DNA of 50,099 nt from Bacteroidia bacterium (GTDB lineage Bacteria > Bacteroidota > Bacteroidia > Bacteroidales > Azobacteroidaceae), in NCBI GenBank assembly GCA_025996895.1, contig BNTW01000010.1, positions 1-50,099 of the forward strand. The letters are read 5' to 3'. Below the pieces are notes generated by a model. That model was given only the letters and a program-made list of their open reading frames with translations. It was not told the origin of the DNA and ran no database searches. The position numbers were made by a program, and so were the translations under genes. The first letter of the stretch is position 1. Each line of letters opens with the position of its first letter. Positions 18,655-26,676 of the stretch are shown in pieces.

Positions 18655-20430
18655 TTATTTTATAGTTTCAAAGGTAGATTTTATTTTCGTCATTAACAAA
18701 TCTTTTTCTTCTTCCGACAAACCGGGACTTAATAAATCCCAGACTTTTTGGTGATATTCTTTCAGCCAGCAAATTTCATCTTCACTTAACAGTTTAAAAT
18801 CAATTAGTTTTGTGTCTATTGGACAAATAGTTAGCGTTTCAAAAGCATAATAGTCGTTTGCTTCTGTCGTTTTGTCTAAAACCGTCAGTAGAAGGTTTTC
18901 AATGCGAATACCGTATTGGCCGGCCTTGTACAATCCGGGCTCGTTCGACGTAATCATGCCGGGTTGTAACGGCGTCGGATTGTAGTTCATGCGGATACTC
19001 TGTGGGCCTTCATGCACATTGAGGAAATGGCCGATACCATGTCCTGTGCCGTGCAGGTAGTTTTGTCCGTCTTTCCAGATAAATTGACGTGCTAAAATGT
19101 CCAACTGCATGCCGACCGTTCCTTTCGGAAATTTCGCTTTCGACAACTGAATATGCCCTTTCAGGACGTTCGTATAATCTTTTTTCATTTCGTCCGAAAC
19201 TGCCCCCAGAGCGATTGTGCGGGTAATATCGGTTGTGCCGTCCAAATATTGCGCACCCGAATCAATCAGCAAAATGCCTTCGGGCAATAATTTTGCATTG
19301 CTTTCCGGCGTGGCAGCATAATGCACAATCGCACCATGCGCGCCGTAGCCTGCAATGGTTTCAAAACTTTCGCTGAAAAAATAATCCTGTTGGCTACGAA
19401 ATTCTTTCAGTTTTTCGCTTACATCCAATTCCGTAACTTCCAGTTGTTGTTCGAGTTGTTTATCCAACCAGAACAAAAACTTTAACAGTGCAATGCCGTC
19501 CCTTTGCATGGCGTTCCGAAAGCCGGCGATTTCCCGCTCGTTTTTCACGGCTTTCATGGCATCAATGGGGTGAGTAGCTGCTTCATTTATCTTACAAGTA
19601 CTTGAAATAGAAGTATATAAGCGGTAATTTATCTTTCCTGGAGTTAAAAGCACCTGCGTATTTTCTTCTAAATGAGCAATATACGAATAAATTTTGTCGT
19701 ATTCTGCCAAAACAACTCCCTCTCCGCTCAAATATCCGGCCACTTCGGGTGTTAATTTTTCGGAAGAAATAAAAAGCACGGTTTCTTTCTTGGAAACCAC
19801 CGCATAGCTCACCGCTACCGGATTGTAGGGTATATCATTTCCACGCAGGTTAAACAACCACGCAATCATATCCAACGAAGCCAGCACCGTCAAATCGTTG
19901 GCTCCCATTTCCTTCAGTAAGCGTTGGATTTTGCTTTGCGCACTCTCGCCGGTAAAATTTTCCGAAAGGATAAATGCCTGATTAACAGGTATTTTCGGTC
20001 TATTTTTCCAGATTTCATTATAAGGCGCAAAATCGGTTTTCACCTGAATATTGCGATCTTGGAAGAAACGGATCAACGAAAGAGCGTCGGAAGCCGTATA
20101 AATCGCGCCTTCCAAACCGATTATATCGCCTGCAGATAATTCTTGCCCCAGCCATGTTTCGGACGTCGGCGTATCCGGCAAACCCATCTTAAACAGTTCT
20201 ATTCCACTGCCTTGCAACTGTTCTTCGGCCTGCAAAAAATAACGGGAATCTGTCCATAAGCCGGCTTTGTCCGAAGTAACCACCACTGTACCTGCCGATC
20301 CGGTAAATCCCGAAATCCATTCGCGCGTTTTCCAATGCTCCGGCGTATATTCGCTAATATGCGGGTCGGTTGTAGGAATGATACAAGCCTGAATATGAGC
20401 GGCTTGCATCGCCGTTCGCAATTTTTTCAA
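18655..20430 (-). CDS. Xaa-Pro aminopeptidase (M24B, aminopeptidase P)
   Basis: Cytoplasmic metallopeptidase that removes N-terminal residues before proline. It has two creatinase-like N-terminal domains (SSDPH-like TTDPHISEYTPEHWK, ISGFTGSAGT) and a pita-bread C-terminal domain. The metal ligands lie in LIDSGAQYLDGTTDITRT, GTGHGIGHFLNVHEGP and NEPGLYKAGQYGIRIEN. The frame is open to an ATG at 20481, but this overlaps the upstream gene by 55 bp. A TTG at 20430, in a 4-bp TTGA overlap with its stop, gives the family-like start LKKLRTAMQAAHI. ATG 20409 would be too short. I use the TTG, with the start uncertain. Confidence 0.88.
   Translation of the reverse strand: MKKLRTAMQAAHIQACIIPTTDPHISEYTPEHWKTREWISGFTGSAGTVVVTSDKAGLWTDSRYFLQAEEQLQGSGIELFKMGLPDTPTSETWLGQELSAGDIIGLEGAIYTASDALSLIRFFQDRNIQVKTDFAPYNEIWKNRPKIPVNQAFILSENFTGESAQSKIQRLLKEMGANDLTVLASLDMIAWLFNLRGNDIPYNPVAVSYAVVSKKETVLFISSEKLTPEVAGYLSGEGVVLAEYDKIYSYIAHLEENTQVLLTPGKINYRLYTSISSTCKINEAATHPIDAMKAVKNEREIAGFRNAMQRDGIALLKFLFWLDKQLEQQLEVTELDVSEKLKEFRSQQDYFFSESFETIAGYGAHGAIVHYAATPESNAKLLPEGILLIDSGAQYLDGTTDITRTIALGAVSDEMKKDYTNVLKGHIQLSKAKFPKGTVGMQLDILARQFIWKDGQNYLHGTGHGIGHFLNVHEGPQSIRMNYNPTPLQPGMITSNEPGLYKAGQYGIRIENLLLTVLDKTTEANDYYAFETLTICPIDTKLIDFKLLSEDEICWLKEYHQKVWDLLSPGLSEEEKDLLMTKIKSTFETIK
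18669..18699 (-). promoter_or_regulatory. Promoter of carboxynorspermidine synthase, inside the preceding gene
   Basis: TACCTTTG (18669-18676, minus strand) matches TAnnTTTG and a TTG (18697-18699) lies 20 bp upstream. Both boxes lie within the last codons of the aminopeptidase P gene, so the downstream gene can be expressed on its own. Confidence 0.7.
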
Positions 20431-21029
20431 GTTTTTACCTGCTGTGCTTTTTTCGCAAATAGTTCTTCCCAAATCACCCATAAAATGAAAATTATCGTAT
20501 AATAGATATAACGGAAAATGCCGTCGTGCAAAGATTCAAATTTTTCGGGGTGTCCATTGGTCAGAATAACCGTCGTGCCGATACGGACAATGTTGTAGGC
20601 CGTCAGCAGAATACAGCCCATTGGAATATACCACAATTTGTTGAGTTGATATTTAGCGAACGGATAGCACTTGTAAAACAGCATGATACCGATAAAAATA
20701 GACAACTGCTTGATACCGGTACAGCCCCAAATAATCGAGATAACGATTTGTCCATTCGGGAAATACATCGTAGTATTCTCCACAATCAAATTGTGCGTAT
20801 TGGGAAACTGATGAATAAACCAAGCGGCTGCAAGTACAAACCAGCGGCAGACAGTGTGAAACCAGCCCGGCGTAATGTTTTTGTCGAAAAAATAGATAAA
20901 TTCACTATCCATATCTCCATCAATAGCTATTTTCCACGAAAAATGGAAAAAGAAAAGCAACACAAGAAAATAGATAACTCCCTTATATGGAGCAATTTGC
21001 ACTTTCCAAGAAGTTTGGGTTTCACTCAT
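20427..21029 (-). CDS. Exosortase/archaeosortase family membrane protein
   Basis: Exosortases are membrane cysteine transpeptidases that process proteins with C-terminal sorting tags. The 200-residue product has about five to seven membrane segments and the expected catalytic triad: Cys103 in WGCTGIKQ, Arg149 in YNIVRIG, and His168 in ESLHDG. From its size it is close to the short Bacteroidota forms. No PEP-CTERM-type target and no polysaccharide cluster are seen nearby. It overlaps the aminopeptidase P gene by 4 bp and has its own -7 box. The target proteins must lie elsewhere; the subfamily is not certain. Confidence 0.82.
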   Translation of the reverse strand: MSETQTSWKVQIAPYKGVIYFLVLLFFFHFSWKIAIDGDMDSEFIYFFDKNITPGWFHTVCRWFVLAAAWFIHQFPNTHNLIVENTTMYFPNGQIVISIIWGCTGIKQLSIFIGIMLFYKCYPFAKYQLNKLWYIPMGCILLTAYNIVRIGTTVILTNGHPEKFESLHDGIFRYIYYTIIFILWVIWEELFAKKAQQVKT

Positions 21030-21053
21030 TTTTTTTACTCAAAAATTGAAGTA

Positions 21054-21061
21054 CAAAGATA
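21054..21061 (-). promoter_or_regulatory. -7 box (TATCTTTG) of the exosortase gene
   Basis: TATCTTTG on the minus strand matches TAnnTTTG exactly, 24 bp before the ATG at 21029. No TTG at the ideal -33 spacing. It lies in the 59-bp gap after the anti-sigma-like gene, so the exosortase need not depend on the sigma operon. Confidence 0.6.
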
Positions 21062-21088
21062 AGTATTTTTTCCAAAATATGAAAGTCC

Positions 21089-21571
21089 TTAAAAACTTAA
21101 AGCCAACGAGTCTATTTTTTCGGACGGCTTGGGAATTTGTAATTGAATAAATGTATCCAGCGTTTCGGTTTTCACCACACGTCTTTTAGGTAAGGTATCG
21201 ACAGATAACGTAGTAGTATCTTCTATAATTAATGTATCCGCCGGAAGCGAAACAGTCGGCTGATTATTTTCGATTGGTGTTTCTGTCTTCAATGAAAACG
21301 ATACAGGGTTTAGGTAAAAATAAGCCCCTACTCCGCCCAATAGTAAAATCACAAGAAGAATCAGACTTATTTTGAGAAAGTTTATATTGGCTGTTGGTGT
21401 TTGTCGCGAAAATTGTTGTTGAAGTTCTTTTACTTGTATAGCCTGATTGCCTTTGAAGGTGTCGTAGCCTTCCATTGCATCGGCCAGAAAAGCATCCGAC
21501 ATCGCTTCTCGTTCCAAGCGATTGACAGCATTTCCTCTCCGGTGACCGTGTATGTAGCTCTCTAAACTCAT
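21089..21571 (-). CDS. Single-pass membrane protein, anti-sigma-like
   Basis: 160 residues. The N-terminal part has the Bacteroidota motif NRLEREAMSDAFLADAMEGYD, seen in proteins encoded next to ECF sigma factors. A membrane helix follows at about residue 67-90, then a Thr/Pro-rich periplasmic tail with no known domain. ATG 21571 overlaps the sigma factor stop by ATGA; the frame extends three codons farther only through a TTG. Position and topology suggest that it holds or tunes the sigma factor, but this is inference. A zinc-finger anti-sigma motif is not present. Confidence 0.7.
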   Translation of the reverse strand: MSLESYIHGHRRGNAVNRLEREAMSDAFLADAMEGYDTFKGNQAIQVKELQQQFSRQTPTANINFLKISLILLVILLLGGVGAYFYLNPVSFSLKTETPIENNQPTVSLPADTLIIEDTTTLSVDTLPKRRVVKTETLDTFIQLQIPKPSEKIDSLALSF

Positions 21572-22068
21572 TCCATACAATTTGCTAAATTGTCAATTCC
21601 CTTCCTAATTAAACTTTTTACTTGATTTAATTCGTATCTCAGACTGCTCACAATATCCTCATATGACATTTCTTCTTCAAAAAAACGAATCAAGGCGATA
21701 CGCTGTTCAACAGGCAACTGCTTGAAACATTTTTTTAATATTATGTTGCTAAAATCCGTATTTAAACTTTTTATGATTTTAGCTTCCTGAGTGGAAATAA
21801 TCGACTCGGCATGACAATAATTTAGAGTTACGCTGTAAATCCATGTTCGAAAGTCTTCGATTTCCTGCTGAGCAATCGTGGGGAGAAGTTTTTTGTAGAT
21901 TTGCTTGACTGCTTCCTGTGCTTTTCTTGTATCGTATAAATATTTCAGGCAAACGCCATAAATGAGAGGAATATAGCGCGCATATAACCCGGTAAGATAT
22001 TCCGAATTTTCCGTCTGCTTATATCTTTGTAGAATTTCCGCATCCGATAACTTCAGTAGGCGTTTCAT
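21568..22068 (-). CDS. ECF-type RNA polymerase sigma factor
   Basis: 166 residues with the two-domain ECF layout. The region-2-like N-terminal part includes YARYIPLIYGVCLKYL and DFRTWIYSV, and the region-4-like C-terminal part includes LPVEQRIALIRFFEEEMSYEDI and ELNQVKSLIRKGIDNL. The spelling is rather divergent from common SigW/RpoE types. ATG 22068 is used; the longer frame needs a TTG. It is coupled to the anti-sigma-like gene by ATGA. A standard housekeeping promoter is found upstream at 22105-22134. No self-like promoter motif could be recognised. Confidence 0.82.
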   Translation of the reverse strand: MKRLLKLSDAEILQRYKQTENSEYLTGLYARYIPLIYGVCLKYLYDTRKAQEAVKQIYKKLLPTIAQQEIEDFRTWIYSVTLNYCHAESIISTQEAKIIKSLNTDFSNIILKKCFKQLPVEQRIALIRFFEEEMSYEDIVSSLRYELNQVKSLIRKGIDNLANCME

Positions 22069-22104
22069 TAGCAACCTGTTTCAAACAAAAGAGTGTAATT
22101 CGCA

Positions 22105-22134
22105 CAAAAGTAATCAAAATTTTTATTTTAACAA
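22105..22134 (-). promoter_or_regulatory. Promoter of the ECF sigma operon
   Basis: TACTTTTG (22105-22112, minus strand) matches TAnnTTTG, with a TTG (22132-22134) 19 bp upstream. It gives a leader of about 30 nt before ATG 22068. It is back-to-back with the promoter of the divergent gene at 22145. Confidence 0.7.
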
Positions 22135-22144
22135 TAAAATTTTG

Positions 22145-22152
22145 TACATTTG
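22145..22152 (+). promoter_or_regulatory. -7 box (TACATTTG) of the gene at 22197
   Basis: TACATTTG matches TAnnTTTG exactly, 44 bp before the ATG at 22197. The region upstream is very AT-rich with no TTG at the ideal -33 spacing. The -33 zone overlaps the divergent sigma-factor promoter, so the two may compete. Confidence 0.6.
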
Positions 22153-22196
22153 TTTTCTCAATTAATAAAATTAATTCTCAAGGTAAAACAGTCATT

Positions 22197-23180
22197 ATGA
22201 ACAAGGCATTAAATGAATTATTAATCGCTAAGATTTTAGAATGTGTGCCGTTTAATGTAAAACCAATTGATTATTTGGTAAATTTGTTGGGTATCAGCAG
22301 CGAATCTGCGTACCGTAAGATGCGAAACGAGATTTTCTTTTCCTTAGAGGAAATGGACATTTTGGCTAATCATTTGAATTTTTTAACGAACAGTATTATC
22401 GGAAACTATATCAGGGAACGTCTTTATTTCAATCAGCAAACCGACGTATCGCTTTCTGCCGGAAAGAATTTTTTAATTATGATGGAAGAATACGGCGAAT
22501 TTATCGGGCAGGTGGCTGCTTTCAAGGAAACAGAAACCATGGCGTCCATCAATCGGATTAGTTTGTTCCAGCTTATCCAATCGGAAAGTTTATTTAAATT
22601 CTTCTATTTCAATTGGATACATCAAAATGACGACCCGATGAATGTTCCGTTTTCGGAGCTTCAGATTTCCGAAGATATTTTAGCTGCTCGCGAAAAACTT
22701 ATTTCTTATGTGAATATTTTCAACAACTGCAATTATATTGTGGATAGGAATATGTTTTTGTCGTTTGTGAAGGAAATTCAATATTATCACGATAAAAACT
22801 TGATTTCGGACGATGAGGTGCTTCTTTTGAAACAAGAGTTAGTGGATTTACTCCATTCTTTTGAAAAATTCCTGAAAAAAGGAGAAAATGACGCCGGAAC
22901 GGTTTATGATGTTTATCTATCTCCATTAGATGTAGAAATTAATACGGCGTTTGCTGATTTTGGCAACCAAAATGTGGTTTCTCATTTTTGGCTGTATTCG
23001 GTCAATTCCGTTTTTCTGCGCAATCAGGGCCTTTGCTTCGTGCATAAGAAATGGCTGGATTTATTGAAAAAATCGTCTATTCATATCACGAAGGAAAATG
23101 AAGCCGTTCGTGCCGAATTTTTGAACAAGCAACGCGAATATATAGAAATGATTACGGAAAAATTATCGCTCTATCATTAG
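22197..23180 (+). CDS. Hypothetical protein with helix-turn-helix-like N-terminus
   Basis: 327 residues, no signal peptide, acidic. Residues 15-60 (PIDYLVNLLGISSESAYRKM, then FSLEEMDILANHL) look like the BetR/Cro-type helix-turn-helix found in a Bacteroidota family of uncharacterised proteins. The rest is helical without a known domain and may be a sensor part. It is transcribed away from the ECF sigma factor and stops 10 bp before the GHL10 gene on the other strand. DNA binding is plausible but not shown. Confidence 0.65.
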   Translation: MNKALNELLIAKILECVPFNVKPIDYLVNLLGISSESAYRKMRNEIFFSLEEMDILANHLNFLTNSIIGNYIRERLYFNQQTDVSLSAGKNFLIMMEEYGEFIGQVAAFKETETMASINRISLFQLIQSESLFKFFYFNWIHQNDDPMNVPFSELQISEDILAAREKLISYVNIFNNCNYIVDRNMFLSFVKEIQYYHDKNLISDDEVLLLKQELVDLLHSFEKFLKKGENDAGTVYDVYLSPLDVEINTAFADFGNQNVVSHFWLYSVNSVFLRNQGLCFVHKKWLDLLKKSSIHITKENEAVRAEFLNKQREYIEMITEKLSLYH

Positions 23181-23189
23181 GGCGATCAT

Positions 23190-24644
23190 TTATTTTTGAA
23201 ATTCGCCGGTAACGAAATACACCGGCTCGCAAAGGATGCTTTCGTTGTGAAAACGATCGTAAGAACTTACAGCATAGTAATATCCGCTGACAACGGAATT
23301 GTCTATCGGAATGAACAACATCGTATCACTCAGCCGGACAGCCAATAAGTGTTCGGCTTTTTGTGTGTCAATCGGCCAGGTTTCGGAACGATAAACATTG
23401 AAAAAAACCTGTTTGTTTTCGGGCTGAACGGTTTTATCCCAGCTCAAAAACAGATAAATCCCACTCGTAACGGCTTTCAAATTCACCGGTTGAACAGGAG
23501 GTGTTTTATCTAACCATTTCAATGGCGGACAAACAGCCGGATATTGATAAAATTGGCTCTTGATTTCGTCCGAAATGCCTTTTTTGTTACGGCAAATGTG
23601 CTGGGCACGAAAAAACGCATTTCCGCTCATGTGGTTGTCACGCGAATATCGAATTTGCTCGACAATCGTTTGCGGATTCCAATTCGATTCATGTTCATCC
23701 ATCTGATAAAGGCCTAATCCCGGCACAATGTAGCGTCCGTTCGCTTTGGTCTTCCAATTCTGGATAAACGGGAAAAACAGTCCGTCGGCATAATACATCA
23801 TCGGTACAATGAAATCGTGCTTGCCTTTCGCCAACCAGTTTTCAGGATCTTGAAAAACGCTGTGATAAGCTGTCCAATATTTTTTCTTATCACCTTCGAT
23901 TTTTTCGTACATACCTACTACCGAACTACTTACCTGCACCCATGACTTTTTGTTTTTCACACGGTCGTACAGTTCCGACACAAATTTATTGATATTTTCG
24001 CGCCGCCAATCCGTTTTTTCTTTTCCCTTTCCATAACGTTGATAGGTATCTTTATCGGGAAAATTCGCCCCTTTTTCAGGATAGCGGATATAATCCAAAT
24101 GAATGCCGTCGATGTCGTATTTTTCTACAATTTCGTCTATAAGCGACAATAAATAATTGTTCGTCTGCGGATCGCCGGGGTCAAGATATACCTCGCCGTT
24201 GTAGGTGCGGTAAAAAGATTTCTTCTTACTGTTTTTGTCTTTTTCCTGCCCCATGGGATAGGTTACAAACCACGCATGGCATTCCAAACCGCGTTTGTGG
24301 CATTCTTCAATCGCAAACGCCAACGGGTCATATTTCGACCAAGTATTTTTCACGCCCTGAATATACGGACTGACCGGCTCAATCGCAGAATTATAAATCA
24401 CATCGCCCCGCAAACGCGCCTGAAGAAAAACAACATTGAAATTCGCCGCTTTCAGTTGGTCAAGTATATCAATCAATTCGTCCTGTTGCTGGTTGATGTC
24501 GTTGGAATTTTTGAAGGGCTTTTTCGGCCAATCCAGCGCGTAATTAGTTGTCAGCCATACCGCGCGAATCTCCTCTTTGGGCGATTGGGCGCATATTTCT
24601 GTAATCGCAAAGAAAAATAAAAGGAAATATATTATTTGTTTCAT
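23190..24644 (-). CDS. GHL10-family (DUF187) glycosyl-hydrolase-like exported protein
   Basis: Predicted glycan hydrolase of the GHL10 family. The product (484 residues from ATG 24644) has a signal peptide ending ICAQ. The barrel has the family motifs EIRAVWLTTNYALDWP, FNVVFLQAR, YDPLAFAIEECHKRGLECHAW and DGIHLDYIRYP, the last holding probable active-site acids. A fibronectin-like C-terminal domain (about 390-484) follows. The longer frame to 24677 overlaps the dnaG promoter and is rejected. Its -7 box ends 5 bp before the ATG, so the transcript may be almost leaderless. Substrate is unknown; members have been linked to cell-wall or exopolysaccharide turnover. Confidence 0.85.
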   Translation of the reverse strand: MKQIIYFLLFFFAITEICAQSPKEEIRAVWLTTNYALDWPKKPFKNSNDINQQQDELIDILDQLKAANFNVVFLQARLRGDVIYNSAIEPVSPYIQGVKNTWSKYDPLAFAIEECHKRGLECHAWFVTYPMGQEKDKNSKKKSFYRTYNGEVYLDPGDPQTNNYLLSLIDEIVEKYDIDGIHLDYIRYPEKGANFPDKDTYQRYGKGKEKTDWRRENINKFVSELYDRVKNKKSWVQVSSSVVGMYEKIEGDKKKYWTAYHSVFQDPENWLAKGKHDFIVPMMYYADGLFFPFIQNWKTKANGRYIVPGLGLYQMDEHESNWNPQTIVEQIRYSRDNHMSGNAFFRAQHICRNKKGISDEIKSQFYQYPAVCPPLKWLDKTPPVQPVNLKAVTSGIYLFLSWDKTVQPENKQVFFNVYRSETWPIDTQKAEHLLAVRLSDTMLFIPIDNSVVSGYYYAVSSYDRFHNESILCEPVYFVTGEFQK

Positions 24645-24648
24645 GGCG

Positions 24649-24656
24649 CAAAGGTA
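24649..24656 (-). promoter_or_regulatory. -7 box (TACCTTTG) of the GHL10 gene
   Basis: TACCTTTG on the minus strand matches TAnnTTTG exactly. Its last base (24649) is 5 bp from the A of the ATG at 24644, so the expected RNA start falls on or next to the start codon. Confidence 0.55.
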
Positions 24657-24677
24657 AAAAAGTTTCTGCAAATTCAC

Positions 24678-24685
24678 TACCTTTG
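24678..24685 (+). promoter_or_regulatory. -7 box (TACCTTTG) of dnaG
   Basis: TACCTTTG matches TAnnTTTG exactly and its last base is 6 bp from the dnaG ATG (24691). The RNA start would fall on or beside the ATG. No clear TTG at -33. Confidence 0.55.
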
Positions 24686-24690
24686 CTGAT

Positions 24691-26676
24691 ATGATTGATT
24701 ACCCAACTATCGAACGAATTCAATCGGCTGCGCAGATTTACGACGTGGTAGCGGATTTTATTACCTTAAAGAAACGAGGCGTCAATTTTGTCGGTCTCTG
24801 TCCTTTTCACGAAGATAAAAGTCCTTCGTTTTATGTTTCGCCGGCAAAAAATATCTGTAAATGCTTTGCCTGCGGCGAAGGTGGTACACCGTTGCATTTC
24901 ATTATGAAGCACGAGCAATTGTCTTATGCCGATGCGCTGAAATATCTGGCGAAAAAATACAATATCGACGTAAAGGAAACCGAACTTACGGATGAGCAAA
25001 AACAGGTACAGGGCGACCGTGATGCAATGTTTATCTTGAATGCTTTCGCACAAAAAACTTTTACGCAGAATTTGTTTGAAAACGAAGAAGGGCAGACTAT
25101 AGGACTTTCGTATTTCCGCGAACGCGGATTTCGCGAAGATATTATCCGCAAATTTCAATTGGGTTATGCGTTAGAATTGCGCGACTCCTTTACGCAAACG
25201 GCGTTAAAAGCCGGATATAAAAAGAATTTTCTCGAAAAAACCGGATTGACTATTGTCGGAAATAACGACTATTTGGCCGACCGTTTCCGGGGTCGGGTGA
25301 TGTTTCCGGTGCATACGTTGTCGGGCAAAGTGGTAGCTTTCGGCGGACGCATTCTTAAAAAAGAGGAAAAAACGGCCAAATACGTCAATTCGCCCGAAAG
25401 CGAGATTTACCATAAAAGCAACGAACTCTACGGCGTGTATTTTGCTCGCCAAGCGATGGTGAGGCAAGACCGCTGTTTTTTGGTCGAAGGCTATACCGAC
25501 GTGATTTCCATGCATCAGGCAGGTATCGAGAACGTTGTTGCATCTTCGGGAACGGCACTCACTATCGGACAGATCCGTTTAATCCGACGTTTTACGAATA
25601 ATGTAACGGTATTATATGACGGCGATGCTGCCGGAATTAAAGCCGCCGTTCGGGGAATTGATTTATTGCTCGAAGCCGGTTTAAACATCAAAATCGTGCT
25701 ACTGCCTGATGGAGAAGACCCCGATTCGTTTTCGCAAAAACAGTCGGCTTCCGAGTTTCACGCTTATATTCAGGAACATGAAACGGATTTTGTACGTTTC
25801 AAAGCCGGTTTGCTGATTCAGGATGCCGGAAACGATCCGGTCAAAAAGGCGCACATCATCACCGAAATTGTAGATACGATTGCGCTCATTCCCGAAGAAA
25901 TCGTGCGGTTGGTGTATGTAAAGGAATGTTCCAAACTGCTCGACATGGACGAGCGGGTGCTGGTGCGGAGTATTGCCAAAAAACGGCAGGAAATTTTGCT
26001 GCAAAAGAAAAAAACCTTGTATCCCGACCCCGAAAATCCGCAAGAAGAACGAGAAATTCCGCTTCCCAATCCGGATGAAGCACCGTTTTTCCAGCCAACC
26101 ACCCTACTCTCGCCTTTCGAGGAATACGAAAAGCATATTTTGCATTATTTGATTCGTTACGGCGAACAAATTCTGGGTTATGAACAAAATGAAGAAAACA
26201 GCGAACAGACGGCATTGAAAGTAATCGACCTTATTGTTTTCGATTTGAAAGGTGACGAATTGATATTTGCTAATCCGCTGTATCAAAAGATATTGGACGA
26301 AGCCTACGAACGTCGTTTGGACAAAAATTTTATCCCCGAGCAGTATTTCAAAAATCATCCCGATCCCGAAATCAGCCGTTTTGCGGTCAATATTTCCACC
26401 GACAAATACATCGAAAGCAAAGTACATTCCAAGTATAAAAAAGTGGAAAAGGAAAGCGAAAAACTGCTCGAATTAATCCCTTATGTGCTGCTGAACTACA
26501 AAGACGCTATCTTAAAACACCGTATGGATGAGATGAACCGGCAAATCAAAATTGCTCAGGAAGAGGGAAATACGGGAGAATTGGCAGAATTAGTAAAACA
26601 ACTGACGGAATTGTGGCAGCAATCGAAAAAAGAAATCGCCCTGCATTTGCGGGAACGAATTATAACAAAAATATGA
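24691..26676 (+). CDS. dnaG: DNA primase DnaG
   Basis: Makes RNA primers at the replication fork. The 661-residue product has the N-terminal CHC2 zinc finger (CPFHEDKSPSF, then CKCFACGEGG), the catalytic TOPRIM core (FLVEGYTDVISMHQAG, LYDGDAAGIKAA) and a helical C-terminal part that should bind DnaB. Length is normal for the phylum. It starts at ATG 24691 just past a -7 box and is coupled by ATGA to the amylase gene that follows. Unlike many bacteria, it is not next to rpoD or rpsU here. Confidence 0.95.
   Translation: MIDYPTIERIQSAAQIYDVVADFITLKKRGVNFVGLCPFHEDKSPSFYVSPAKNICKCFACGEGGTPLHFIMKHEQLSYADALKYLAKKYNIDVKETELTDEQKQVQGDRDAMFILNAFAQKTFTQNLFENEEGQTIGLSYFRERGFREDIIRKFQLGYALELRDSFTQTALKAGYKKNFLEKTGLTIVGNNDYLADRFRGRVMFPVHTLSGKVVAFGGRILKKEEKTAKYVNSPESEIYHKSNELYGVYFARQAMVRQDRCFLVEGYTDVISMHQAGIENVVASSGTALTIGQIRLIRRFTNNVTVLYDGDAAGIKAAVRGIDLLLEAGLNIKIVLLPDGEDPDSFSQKQSASEFHAYIQEHETDFVRFKAGLLIQDAGNDPVKKAHIITEIVDTIALIPEEIVRLVYVKECSKLLDMDERVLVRSIAKKRQEILLQKKKTLYPDPENPQEEREIPLPNPDEAPFFQPTTLLSPFEEYEKHILHYLIRYGEQILGYEQNEENSEQTALKVIDLIVFDLKGDELIFANPLYQKILDEAYERRLDKNFIPEQYFKNHPDPEISRFAVNISTDKYIESKVHSKYKKVEKESEKLLELIPYVLLNYKDAILKHRMDEMNRQIKIAQEEGNTGELAELVKQLTELWQQSKKEIALHLRERIITKI

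Noticed and set aside
20431..20481. ATG 20481 as the start of aminopeptidase P
   Set aside because: It would overlap the exosortase gene by 55 bp and add residues not seen in the family. It cannot be fully excluded, since the alternative is a TTG.
26613..26672. Longer N-terminus for the amylase gene
   Set aside because: The extension lies wholly inside dnaG, and the ATGA overlap at 26673 gives a family-like start.
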